Part shown: positions 26,809 through 36,456 of the stretch, one piece after another | Numbering within the stretch: the stretch's first letter is position 1 | Layout of the letters: each line of letters starts with the position of its first letter | Assembly: GCF_920987055.1 (NCBI RefSeq) | Contig: NZ_CAKLBX010000001.1 | Coordinates: forward strand, 3,334,501 to 3,398,500 | Direction of reading: 5' to 3' | DNA length: 64,000 bases | Source of the DNA: Novosphingobium sp. CECT 9465 | GTDB lineage: Bacteria; Pseudomonadota; Alphaproteobacteria; Sphingomonadales; Sphingomonadaceae | The notes under the pieces: model-generated | What the model was told of the DNA's origin: nothing | Database searches by the model: none | What the model saw: the letters and a program-made list of their open reading frames with translations, nothing else | Program-made: the position numbers and the translations under genes

Positions 26809-27266
26809 TCCCGATGGCGCGGGGTTTCGTCTATCTGGTGGCTATCGTCGACTGGTTCAGCCGCAAGGTCCTGGCCCACCGGGTATCAATCACGATGGAG
26901 GCCGACTTCTGCGTCGAGGCGCTTGAGGAAGCGTTGGCGCGGTATGGAAAGCCGGAGATTTTCAACACCGATCAAGGCAGCCAATTCACGTCGCTGGCGT
27001 TCACCAGCGTGCTGCGCCGGGAGGAAATCGCCATCAGCATGGACGGACGCGGCGCCTGGCGCGACAATGTCGTCGTCGAACGCCTGTGGCGCTCGGTGAA
27101 GTACGAGGAAGTCTACCTGCGTGCCTACGCAGCGGTCAGCGAAGCCCGGGCGTCGATCGGTCGCTACCTGACCTTCTACAATGCCAGGAGGCCGCACTCG
27201 AGCCTGGCCGCCAAGACTCCGGATCAGGCATACTTTGACAACCTGCCGCTGGCGATGGCAGCATGA
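26809..27266 (+). CDS. IS3-family transposase OrfB, 3' exon (copy 2)
   Basis: Same as 3520-3977: second Asp in NTDQGSQ, Glu in VVERLW, C-terminal YNARRPHSSL. The 16-bp inverted repeat follows at 27276-27291 and 27319-27334. Confidence 0.88.
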
Positions 27267-27409
27267 CCTTGGCCGCCGATATGGGCCGTCACTCCGGTCG
27301 GGCTACGCCCTTCCTGCATGACGGCCCATATCGGCAGTTCGAAACAGCAAGCGGCGGACGATCCACTAATCTGTTGCCAAACCCTGTGCAGACCAAACAA
27401 GCCACCTCT

Positions 27410-27733
27410 GCTGGTGCTGGCTCAGGCAGAGCGGGTGATGAGGGTCTGCCAGCGGCTTGCAGGGTGTATCGCGGACCCGCGCGAACCTGCGCGGGTGGTC
27501 CATCGGCTTGAGGATATCTTCCTTGTCCGGGTGCTGGCGATCGCGTGCGGCTATGAGGATGCCGATGATCTCGACTCCCTGCGCGATGATCTTGGGTTCC
27601 GCCTGGCGCTGGGCAAGCTGCTGGGGGCAGGTGCGGGACTTGCCAGCCAGCCGACGATGAGCCGCTGGGAGAACGCGCCAACCACGCGAGATCTGGCCAA
27701 GATGCTGGCGGTCATGATCGACATCTACAGTGC
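27410..27733 (+). pseudogene. IS1380-family transposase fragment
   Basis: Immediately after IS copy 2 a frame reads RVCQRLAGCIADPREPARVV, IFLVRVLAIACGYEDADDLD, then ASQPTMSRWEN and MIDIYSASW. These are the early-middle motifs of IS1380-family transposases. The N-terminus is lost at the IS junction and the frame leaves the family near 27733, before the catalytic core. It is a relic cut on both sides. Confidence 0.8.
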
Positions 27734-27985
27734 GAGCTGGTCGATGCCGGCCCCACCTTACATTATGTTGAGGACCCTTGGGGTCATTATAGCCTGCGCG
27801 GCGGGTCCGAGGCTTGGACCACGCAACTGCAGCGCCTTCTGGAAAAGGCAGGGCCGGATCGCCTATGTGTGGTCACCTCACGCGACGACAGGATGCGAAG
27901 TGCCGACGTGGGAACCGGGCTCAACAATTGGTCGATCGAGCTCGATGGCGATCAATATCCACTCATTGCCGCGATCCGCACCTGA
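27731..27985 (+). pseudogene. C-terminal fragment of an unrecognised protein
   Basis: In the frame that follows the IS1380 relic about 84 codons read ELVDAGPTLHYVEDPWGHYS, then QLQRLLEKAGPDRLCVVTSRDDR and stop at 27983-27985. The composition and codon use look coding and the stop is followed by a non-coding stretch. I do not recognise the family. No start is visible, since it joins transposase sequence directly. Confidence 0.4.
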
Positions 27986-28586
27986 TCGCGGCCAACGCCA
28001 TCAGCAAAAAATCCGACAAAGCCGCCCGTCTTAACAAAATGTGCTACCTTCGCCGTGGCGCGTTTTTTTTCACAGCCTCTGTCGATAGCCGCCCTGTGCG
28101 ATGATTGATCCGAATGGCCGCTAACCCGATTTCGCAACCGTGCAGCTGCCTTTCGGTTCGTCCGACATTTCAGTCACAAATGCCCGCAGACAACTCAATA
28201 GAATCGGGGACGGTTCAGGGGGAACGTCGGCTCAATCGCCGCGAAGCTTTTGGCTCCCAACCGAAACTGCGGAAAGGAAATCGCCTCAAAATCAGGAAAA
28301 CTGCCGGTCCCGATCTCGCAGTTGGGTACAGTTCAATACACACCCTACGCGACAAATCGCAGCGGTTAAACTTATGATATAAATTCATAATATGCCATTT
28401 TTTCGACGTGGCAGCTTCTCCGTCAAATCTGACTTGCCATGCATTCAGCCTTCGGCGGCAAATCAGTTGGCGGAGAAAAAGGCGGACTTCCTGCATTCGC
28501 AAGCCTCTTGACGTCCGGTCTGAACATAAGTAGAACAAACTTGCCTTTCGCAGTGCGTGCCAGGCTCCAGATCACTGGAGTTTTCA
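27986..28586. promoter_or_regulatory. Non-coding region before the small genes of the integrase module
   Basis: No gene is seen in 600 bp. An AT-rich patch holds the inverted repeat TTATGA-7-TCATAA (28372-28390). A promoter-like pair TTGACG (28508-28513) and TAGAAC (28531-28536), spaced 17, lies about 50 bp before the next gene. The 16-mer GCAGCTGCCTTTCGGT at 28142-28157 also occurs at 22876-22891. Confidence 0.4.
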
Positions 28587-28895
28587 ATGACACGTAATGT
28601 TTCGATCCAGACCTACCTGCCAAAGCATGTCGCTGTCTGGGTGCAGGACGAGGCCACCCGCGCCAAGCAGAGCCGCAGCCAATGGATCGGCGCTATCGTC
28701 ACAGACCTGTTTCAAGGGCAGGAGTTCCGAGAGGAGGGTCGCAAGAACGTCGAGCACATCAAGCGGCAGTTGACCTTCATTGCCGTTGCGCTCGATGGCT
28801 TGCTTCTCGAACATTCTGACAAGACCCTCCGCGGCCGGGTACACGACGCGCACAGACGAAAGGTGGCCCATGCCGATCCGGAGCAGGGCGAGTGA
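28587..28895 (+). CDS. Small accessory-element protein, RHH/MobC-like
   Basis: A 102-residue basic protein (SIQTYLPKHVAVWVQDEATR, then KQSRSQWIGAIVTDLFQG). The N-terminal part resembles the ribbon-helix-helix pattern of plasmid and ICE accessory proteins, with a helix-rich tail. The family is a judgement by pattern only. It overlaps the next gene in a GTGA, so the two are translationally coupled, and it lies beside an integrase. It is probably part of the mobile island's own backbone. Confidence 0.6.
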   Translation: MTRNVSIQTYLPKHVAVWVQDEATRAKQSRSQWIGAIVTDLFQGQEFREEGRKNVEHIKRQLTFIAVALDGLLLEHSDKTLRGRVHDAHRRKVAHADPEQGE

Positions 28896-29155
28896 TCCGG
28901 CGCGCAGGATCAACAGTGCGCGATGGCGAACAGCTTGCGCTACCTTTTACCCAGCCCGCTGCGATGGCAACCACGCTCGAGCCGATCTCAGTCAGGATCG
29001 CGGACGCCATCCGGTTGACCGGCATCCGGCGTTCCAAGCTCTATGAATTGATAGCTTCGGGCGATCTGGAGACGGTCAAGATCGGCCGGTGCACTCTGGT
29101 CCCGGTGGCCAGCCTGCACGCTCTAATCGAGCGTGCGCGGCAAGGGCGGTTATGA
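28892..29155 (+). CDS. Excisionase/AlpA-like HTH protein
   Basis: An 87-residue protein with a winged HTH typical of excisionases (ISVRIADAIRLTGIRRSKLY, then ELIASGDLETVKIGRCTLVP). The GTG at 28892 overlaps the previous stop; an ATG at 28964 would give a 63-residue version that still holds the whole HTH. It converges on the integrase gene and overlaps its 3' end by 6 bp. It likely controls excision direction or integrase expression. Confidence 0.8.
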   Translation: MIRRAGSTVRDGEQLALPFTQPAAMATTLEPISVRIADAIRLTGIRRSKLYELIASGDLETVKIGRCTLVPVASLHALIERARQGRL

Positions 29156-30400
29156 CGCGCTGTGGCCGAACTTCGGGCGCAGGATGGTCGCGCCGTCGCG
29201 CAGCTGATCGATGTAGTCGGACCAGTGCTGCATCATGCGGACGCGCTCCTCCCAGTACTGCCCACGGGCATAGGCGCGGCGGATAGAGTTGCCGTCCGCA
29301 TGTGCTAGTTGTCGTTCAATGGCATCGGGGTTCCAGATGCCCATTTCATTCAGCAGGGTGGCGGCCATGGCGCGAAAGCCGTGGCCTGTCATCTGATCCT
29401 TGCTGAAACCGAGACGGCGCAGAGCCGCATTAATGGTATTGTCCGACATCGGACGGTCGAGGGCGCGCAGCGACGGAAAGAGGAAGCCGCTGTAGCTGGC
29501 GTCGTGCTCAATCTCGCCGATGATCGCCAACGCTTGCCGTGACAGCGGCACGGCGTGAGGACGGCGCATTTTCATCTTGTGGTCCGGGATCGTCCAGACA
29601 GCTTTGTCGAAGTCAAACTCGCTCCATTCTGCCCAGCGCAGCTCGCCCGGGCGGACAAACAGGTGCGGAAGGAGGCGCAGCGCAATCCGGGTCAGTGCAT
29701 TGCCCTCGTAGTCCTCGACAGCGCGTAGCAATGCGCCAGCATCGGCCGCAGTGGTGATCGCGGCCCGGTGGTTGGTGCGCGGGGTGACGAGCGCGCCACG
29801 CAGGTCCGAGCAGATGTCACGCTCCGCTCGCGCGGTAGCAATGGCGTACCGGAAGACCTGGCTGCACGTGCTACGGATGCGGTTGGCGGTGTCGTACCGC
29901 TTGGACGCTTCGATCTTCTTGAGGACGAGCAGCAGTTCATGGGCCGTGATTTCGGAGATCGGTCGCCTGCCCAAGACCGGGTAGGTTTGCGCCAGCAACC
30001 AGCGCGCCTTCTTGAGGGTAATCGGTGCCAGCCCTTCCTTCTCGATCTTCTCCAGCCATTCTTCTGCCACGGCCTGAAACGTATTGGTGGCAGCGATGGA
30101 TTTTGCGATCTTTTCCAGCTTTGCCTGCTCCAGCGGATCAAGGCCTTTGGCGAGTTGGCGACGCGCTTCGAGCAGCATCTCGCGCGCATCACCCAGCAGG
30201 ATCTCAGGCCAGCGCCCGAACGACAATGTCCGTTGCTGTCCGCCGAAGCGGTAGTTCATTCGCCAGTATCGGATGCCGGTGGTTTTCACGAGAAGGTAAA
30301 GGCCATCGCGGTCCGACAGCTTGTAATCCTTATCCTTGGGTCTCGCGTGCTTCACCGCGTTTGCGGTCAGGCCCGTCTTGCGTTTTGCACCGTCCGACAT
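29150..30400 (-). CDS. P4-type tyrosine recombinase (integrase)
   Basis: A 416-residue integrase. An N-terminal arm-binding DUF4102-like domain (residues 10-90, DRDGLYLLVKTTG) is followed by a SAM-like core-binding domain and the catalytic domain: Arg in RPGELRW near 256, HGFR near 346, a second His in LAHADGNSIR near 372, and the Tyr nucleophile in RRAYAR. It begins 165 bp from the 3' end of tRNA-Cys, the usual att position for this family. The mobile island therefore lies to the left of the tRNA. Confidence 0.93.
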   Translation of the reverse strand: MSDGAKRKTGLTANAVKHARPKDKDYKLSDRDGLYLLVKTTGIRYWRMNYRFGGQQRTLSFGRWPEILLGDAREMLLEARRQLAKGLDPLEQAKLEKIAKSIAATNTFQAVAEEWLEKIEKEGLAPITLKKARWLLAQTYPVLGRRPISEITAHELLLVLKKIEASKRYDTANRIRSTCSQVFRYAIATARAERDICSDLRGALVTPRTNHRAAITTAADAGALLRAVEDYEGNALTRIALRLLPHLFVRPGELRWAEWSEFDFDKAVWTIPDHKMKMRRPHAVPLSRQALAIIGEIEHDASYSGFLFPSLRALDRPMSDNTINAALRRLGFSKDQMTGHGFRAMAATLLNEMGIWNPDAIERQLAHADGNSIRRAYARGQYWEERVRMMQHWSDYIDQLRDGATILRPKFGHSAS

Positions 30401-30564
30401 TGATGGACCTCCGAATCCATGTTCGGGGTCCGATCCATCATCCGTACCATCATTGTACCCGGATGCAGGTGGAACCGTCCGAACCGCTGCGGGAGATGAT
30501 ATCAGAAAAAATGCCGGAAAACAGCCGTTTGGTGGACGTTATCGGACGTCTTCAAACGGTGAAA

Positions 30565-30638
30565 TGGAGGCCCGAGCCGGAATCGAACCGGCGTAAACGG
30601 ATTTGCAATCCGGTGCGTAACCACTCCGCCATCGGGCC
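30565..30638 (-). tRNA. tRNA-Cys (GCA)
   Basis: A complete 74-nt cloverleaf on the minus strand. The acceptor stem GGCCCGA pairs with TCGGGCC, the anticodon loop is TTGCAAA with anticodon GCA, the T-arm is GGTTCGATTCC, the discriminator is T and CCA is encoded. Its 3' end faces the integrase gene and is the probable attachment site. Confidence 0.95.
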
Positions 30639-30712
30639 TCGATCGCAGATTCTGCGTGGTTCGGGGCGGTTAGCCCGAAGCGGGCTGTGTCGCAAGCGGT
30701 TCTTGCAGGGGA

Positions 30713-32098
30713 TCAGTCTGCCAGGGTAAACGACAGGCGGCGCGCGGGAACGTCGGCAGCTTCGAGGCGCAGGTTCAGGCGCTGGCCGGGGGCCGCGCCG
30801 GGAACTTTCGCGCGGGTGACCACGGGGAGGTCCACCAATTGCACACGCGCCGAATCGCCATCGGTATCGGTAATGCAGGCGCCAAACAGATCGCCTTCGC
30901 GACCGTGAAGCATCACCGCTTCGGCAAGATCGATCACTGCGCGGTCAATCTGCCCCGAAGTGGCACTGGCCTTGGCCATGACCGCGGGCAGGCGCCGGAA
31001 CGCGTCCTCTACCGACGCAGGGACCGGCTGTGCGTTGGCAACTGCCAAGGTGGCGCGAATGACATAGCGATCGGCAAGGCGCCGCAAGGGCGCTGTGGCG
31101 TGAGCGTAAGTCGCCGCGATCGCCTCGTGCCACGGAGTGACCCCCGGAAGCCATGGTGCGTAGCCCGCGCCGTTGCCAGCACGGCGAATGGCGAGCATGA
31201 AGGCGGCATGATGCGGATTGCGCTGGTCCAGCGTGCGCTCCAGCGCCTTCAGGTCGGTGCCTTCGGGCCAGGCTATCCCCAGCCCGGCGGCGGTGGAGCG
31301 GAGCCGCGACAGTGCCCTGGCGCTTGGCCCGGCCATGACCCGGAACAGGCCGGTCCCAGCCTGCTGGAGCGCCGCAGCAATAGCGAGGTTGGCTGACAGC
31401 GACAGTGCGGCATTGTGCCTTTCGGATTCGCGCAGCGGCCGGAACGCAAGCGCAAAGCGGCCATCGCTCAAGGCTTCGACTTCCTGCTCTGGCGGATCGA
31501 CGCGGGCAGCGCCGCGCGCAGCCTCGGCGCGGTCCATCCGCGCGGCATAAGCGGCAAAGGCCGGTGGCAGATCGGCAATCGCGACGCTATCGTAGGCCAA
31601 CTTGGCACGGTTGCGAATGACCGCGCGTTCCGCGCCCTGAAGCGTTGGGTTGCCATCGGGATCGAGCCGCACGGTGAACACGACCGCAGGCCGTGGGCCA
31701 TCGGGGAGCAGGCTGGCCACGCGTTCGGACAGGACCTGCGGGTAAAGCCCCGCCTTCCCATCGGGCAGGTATATCGTCTCGCCACGTTTCCACGCCTCGA
31801 CGTCGATAGCATCGCCATCGTCCACGAACCAGGCGACGTCGGCAATGGCGTAGAACAGGATCAGGTCATTGCCGGCCTGTTCGATCCAGAACGCCTGATC
31901 GAGATCGGTGGATGACGCCGGATCGAGCGTGACAAACGGGATCGCGGTGCGATCTGCATGGTCGGTAAGCGGACGAGCGGCGGCGGTTTCAGCCGCGGCG
32001 AGCACTTGCGGCGGAAAATCGGCAGGCACCTGATATTGTTCGCGGATGGCGGCGAGTCCGGCGGCCAGCGCGCCATGGGGATCATGAATGGCCTTCAT
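30713..32098 (-). CDS. RNB-domain ribonuclease (RNase II/R family)
   Basis: A 461-residue protein with the RNB catalytic core: the metal-binding motif DPASSTDLDQAF near residue 58, YAIADVAWFV, and the late HATAPLRRLADRY motif. It is shorter than RNase R and lacks the N-terminal cold-shock and C-terminal S1 domains, matching the small RNB proteins of alphaproteobacteria. Its ATG overlaps the stop of the upstream enoyl-CoA hydratase (ATGA at 32095-32098). It is the first chromosomal gene beyond the tRNA. Confidence 0.9.
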   Translation of the reverse strand: MKAIHDPHGALAAGLAAIREQYQVPADFPPQVLAAAETAAARPLTDHADRTAIPFVTLDPASSTDLDQAFWIEQAGNDLILFYAIADVAWFVDDGDAIDVEAWKRGETIYLPDGKAGLYPQVLSERVASLLPDGPRPAVVFTVRLDPDGNPTLQGAERAVIRNRAKLAYDSVAIADLPPAFAAYAARMDRAEAARGAARVDPPEQEVEALSDGRFALAFRPLRESERHNAALSLSANLAIAAALQQAGTGLFRVMAGPSARALSRLRSTAAGLGIAWPEGTDLKALERTLDQRNPHHAAFMLAIRRAGNGAGYAPWLPGVTPWHEAIAATYAHATAPLRRLADRYVIRATLAVANAQPVPASVEDAFRRLPAVMAKASATSGQIDRAVIDLAEAVMLHGREGDLFGACITDTDGDSARVQLVDLPVVTRAKVPGAAPGQRLNLRLEAADVPARRLSFTLAD

Positions 32099-32907
32099 GG
32101 ATCGACGAATTCAGGATCGCGCTTTTCCATTCCGGCGCGGACGGCTTCGATCTGATTCTTCGAAAAGAGCAATTCGTGCTGCGCCTTCGATTCAGCCATC
32201 AACACCTGGTCAACATCCATATCGGGTGTCCGGTTCGACAGGAGTTTGGCACTGCGCAGGGCGGTGGGGCTTTTTCCCGCGATTTCCTGCGCAAGTTTCA
32301 TCGCATCGGCGAGCGGATCAGCGCTGACGTGCGTGGCAAAGCCAAGCGCCACGGCTTCATTGCCAGTGAATTCGCGGTGCGTGTAAGTCAATTCGCGCAA
32401 GACATCATCGCGCACATTGCCGCGCCACAGGGCATAGCCTGCCATGTCGGGGACGAGGCCCCATTTCACTTCCATCACCGCCAGCCGCGCATCGGGCGCG
32501 ACGAAGCGGATGTCTGCCCCGCTTGCCACTTGCAGCCCGCCACCGAAGCAAACACCATGAATCGCGGCGATCACCGGCATCGCAAGCTTGCGCCAGACCA
32601 TCGCTGCCTGTTGCGGACGATTGGCATTGCCATGAGTGCGATCGATCAGATCATCGCCTTCGTTCAAGCGACCAGCATCGGCCATGCCGGAAAGATCCAG
32701 CCCCGCACAGAACGATCGTCCTGCCCCAGATAGCACGACGCAGCGCACACCCCGCGCATTATGGAGGTAGTGCCCCGTGGCAATGATGGCTTCGAACATC
32801 GCATCGTCGAGCGCATTCATCTTGCCTGCCCGGTCAAGCAGGACATGAGCGACGTGGCCATCGATCGTGACGGTCACGCGTTCGAGGAAGGTGTGAGTCG
32901 CAGACAT
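32095..32907 (-). CDS. Enoyl-CoA hydratase/isomerase family protein
   Basis: A crotonase fold of about 270 residues. The oxyanion-hole segments are AGRSFCAGLDLSGM near residue 66 and HGVCFGGGLQVASGAD near 117. Where hydratases have a catalytic Glu, the segment is MEVKWGLVPDMAGY, so a hydratase or isomerase role is possible, but the substrate is not clear. The start is uncertain between 32919 and 32907 (MSATHTF), neither having a strong ribosome site. Confidence 0.88.
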   Translation of the reverse strand: MSATHTFLERVTVTIDGHVAHVLLDRAGKMNALDDAMFEAIIATGHYLHNARGVRCVVLSGAGRSFCAGLDLSGMADAGRLNEGDDLIDRTHGNANRPQQAAMVWRKLAMPVIAAIHGVCFGGGLQVASGADIRFVAPDARLAVMEVKWGLVPDMAGYALWRGNVRDDVLRELTYTHREFTGNEAVALGFATHVSADPLADAMKLAQEIAGKSPTALRSAKLLSNRTPDMDVDQVLMAESKAQHELLFSKNQIEAVRAGMEKRDPEFVDP

Positions 32908-33008
32908 TATGGGCGGCATCCGATATCTATGTTTTATCGATGCTTATCGTGCCCAAGCATTTGCCTGTGGTCCAGCGTTGTAATGAAGCGCGGGTCTGCA
33001 AAATGCAG

Positions 33009-33041
33009 GCGGCCCTTCCCGAACGTGTCGGGAAGGGCCGC
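33009..33041 (-). terminator. Terminator hairpin downstream of alaC
   Basis: A perfect 14-bp GC-rich inverted repeat (33009-33022 and 33028-33041) with a 5-nt loop lies 23 bp beyond the aminotransferase stop. On the minus strand it is soon followed by a short T-rich run. Confidence 0.75.
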
Positions 33042-33064
33042 TGCAATTCGACTTCCCCGAAACC

Positions 33065-34264
<1,200 letters not shown>

Positions 34265-34440
34265 GTGCAATTACTCGTATGGATAGGCGCGGCAGGAGTG
34301 CCGCAGCAAAGGCCCTTACGCCAAATGCCGATGCGTGGAAACCTCGCTGTCGCCGCAGCAGGACAAGCCGAGCAAGACAGGGCTAACATGGCTCGTTATC
34401 GCGTGTATATATAACTACAGCACAAACGCAGGGGACAGGC

Positions 34441-36303
34441 ATGACTGACAAGGCGCTCACGGATTCGGTCGTGTTCGAGGATCTGTTTCGCCAGCAGGGC
34501 GAGGCGATGCGCGCCATGTTCGCGCCGCTGATGCCCGGTGCGGAAACCACTGTACCCGATCCGGCAGACCTGCAGCATTGGGCGATGTCCGCAGCGAAGC
34601 TCCAGAAGATGTGGCTCGATTTCAGTGCCGAACAATCCGGCCATGTCGAGCCGATGCTGGCGCGAATGGGCGACATCGGCAAATGGACGCAACTGTTCGT
34701 GTCCATGGCCGGGCAATTGCCGATTGCCCAGGCCGAAACGCAGACGCGCCTGTGGAACGACGGCATGGCGCTGTGGACGTCGCTGCTCGATCAGTTCGCC
34801 GCAGGCGAGGGCACTGAGGCACCCGCCCTGCCCCGGAAGGACCGGCGCTTTGCCGACAAGCGCTGGCAAGAACAGCCGGCGTTCGCACTGATTCACCAAA
34901 CGTATCTGTTCCTTGCCGAAAAACTCCAGCAAATGGTGCAGGATGCGCAAGGATTGTCACCTGAACGCAAGGAGCAACTGGTTTTCGCAACCAAGGTCGT
35001 CACCGACGCGCTCTCGCCTGCGAATTTTCCACTGACCAACCCGGTGGTGATCGAACGGACGATGGAGACCAGGGGCGAGAACCTGGTCAAAGGCGTGGAG
35101 CATCTGCTGGGCGACTTGCGCAAGGGGCAATTGACGCACACCGATCCGAACGCGTTCGAAGTTGGCCGCAACATTGCCATGACGCCGGGCAAGGTCGTGC
35201 ACGAAACGCCGCTGTTCCAGCTTATCCAGTACACGCCGACCACCGATGAAGTGTTCGAAACGCCGCTGCTGATCTTCCCGCCGTGGATCAACCGATTCTA
35301 CATTCTCGACCTGAATCCTCAGAAAAGCTTCATCCGCTGGGCCGTGGCGCAAGGGTTGAGCGTGTTTGTGGTATCGTGGAAATCGGCCGATTCATCGATG
35401 ACCGACGTGGTGTGGGACGATTACATCCGTGCCCAGATCGAGGCGATCGATCACGTGCGCAATCGCCTGAAAGTGCCCGCGGTTCATGCCATCGGCTATT
35501 GCGTCGCAGGGACGACGCTGGCAGCAACACTGGCCATACTGGCGCGGCGTGGCGAGGCCGAAAAGGTGGCAAGCGCAACGTTCTTTACGGCCCAGGTCGA
35601 TTTTGCGGACGCGGGCGATCTGCGCAATTTCATCGATGATGCGCAGATCAAGATGCTCGAAAACCTGTCGACCGATGGCTACATCGACGGACGCTACATG
35701 GCGGTCACGTTCAATGCGCTGCGGGGATCGGATCTGATCTGGAATTACGTGATCAACAACTACCTGCTGGGTGAGGATTACCCGGCCTTTGATCTGCTTC
35801 ACTGGAACGGCGACACCACCAATCTGCCATCCAAGTGGCACAGGGCCTATCTGAGCGATCTTTATCGCGACAACAAGCTGGTGATTCCCGATGCAATGGA
35901 AGCAGACGGGACACCGATCGACCTGCGCCGCATTGCCACACCGTGCTACATCCAGGCCGGGCGGGAAGATCATATTGCACCGCCGCAAAGCGTGTGGAAG
36001 CTGACCCGGCATCTTGCCGGTGACTGGCGCTTCGTGCTGGCCGGATCCGGGCATATCGCAGGGGTGGTCAATCCTCCCGAAGCGGGCAAATACCAGTACT
36101 GGCTCAACCCTGGGAACACTGCGACGCTTGAGCAGTTTATCGAAGGTGCGACCGAGACCAAAGGCAGCTGGTGGCCCAATTGGGCTGAGTGGATTGCGGA
36201 TCGTGCGCCCGCAAAGGTTGCCGCCAAGGGCAAGCGCATACCCGGCGGAAAGGGTGACAGGACGATCGAGGACGCGCCGGGAAGGTATGTCCGCACACGC
36301 TGA
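34441..36303 (+). CDS. phaC: Poly(3-hydroxyalkanoate) synthase, class I
   Basis: A 620-residue polymerase that joins 3-hydroxyacyl-CoA units at the granule surface. The N-terminal PhaC_N domain is followed by the alpha/beta-hydrolase core with the lipase-like box GYCVAGTT (catalytic Cys near residue 350), an Asp in the segment GREDHIAPPQS near 505, and a His in GSGHIAGVVNPP near 535. The length is usual for class I. AGGGGA lies 4-5 nt before the ATG. The phasin gene follows. Confidence 0.96.
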   Translation: MTDKALTDSVVFEDLFRQQGEAMRAMFAPLMPGAETTVPDPADLQHWAMSAAKLQKMWLDFSAEQSGHVEPMLARMGDIGKWTQLFVSMAGQLPIAQAETQTRLWNDGMALWTSLLDQFAAGEGTEAPALPRKDRRFADKRWQEQPAFALIHQTYLFLAEKLQQMVQDAQGLSPERKEQLVFATKVVTDALSPANFPLTNPVVIERTMETRGENLVKGVEHLLGDLRKGQLTHTDPNAFEVGRNIAMTPGKVVHETPLFQLIQYTPTTDEVFETPLLIFPPWINRFYILDLNPQKSFIRWAVAQGLSVFVVSWKSADSSMTDVVWDDYIRAQIEAIDHVRNRLKVPAVHAIGYCVAGTTLAATLAILARRGEAEKVASATFFTAQVDFADAGDLRNFIDDAQIKMLENLSTDGYIDGRYMAVTFNALRGSDLIWNYVINNYLLGEDYPAFDLLHWNGDTTNLPSKWHRAYLSDLYRDNKLVIPDAMEADGTPIDLRRIATPCYIQAGREDHIAPPQSVWKLTRHLAGDWRFVLAGSGHIAGVVNPPEAGKYQYWLNPGNTATLEQFIEGATETKGSWWPNWAEWIADRAPAKVAAKGKRIPGGKGDRTIEDAPGRYVRTR

Positions 36304-36340
36304 TCCCAATGCCCGGCCACACTGCCCCGTTTCAAAAATG

Positions 36341-36396
36341 GTGCAGTGCACAATTTTCTTGACATCGGCGCACACATTCCTATTTTGTGCAGTGCA
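36341..36396 (+). promoter_or_regulatory. Phasin promoter with two TGCAGTGCA sites
   Basis: TTGACA (36359-36364) and TATTTT (36381-36386), spaced 16, form a strong sigma-70 promoter about 70 bp before the phasin start. TGCAGTGCA occurs at 36342-36350, before the -35, and again at 36388-36396, just after the -10. This is the layout for repression by a PHA-responsive regulator of the PhaR kind, whose known sites are GC-rich half-sites around TGC/GCA. Confidence 0.7.
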
Positions 36397-36456
36397 ACAA
36401 GAGTGAAACGCGACCGTGTCAGGATCGCAGCACGCTTGAAAGCAGGAGCTGCCAAG

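Larger units (their letters stand above)
23833..27409 (+). mobile_element. IS3-family element split by a group II intron, copy 2
   Basis: The second 3,577-bp copy matches 544-4120 at constant offset and is in the same orientation, making a direct repeat around 19,712 bp. Its left flank is an SDR gene and its right flank an IS1380-type transposase remnant. GCT stands just before AAGAGG at the left and just after CCTCT at the right, a possible 3-bp target duplication, but this is weak evidence. Confidence 0.9.

Noticed and set aside
36346-36456. Longer N-terminus for the phasin
   Set aside because: It would begin inside the TTGACA/TATTTT promoter and lacks a ribosome site, while ATG 36457 has AGGAG.
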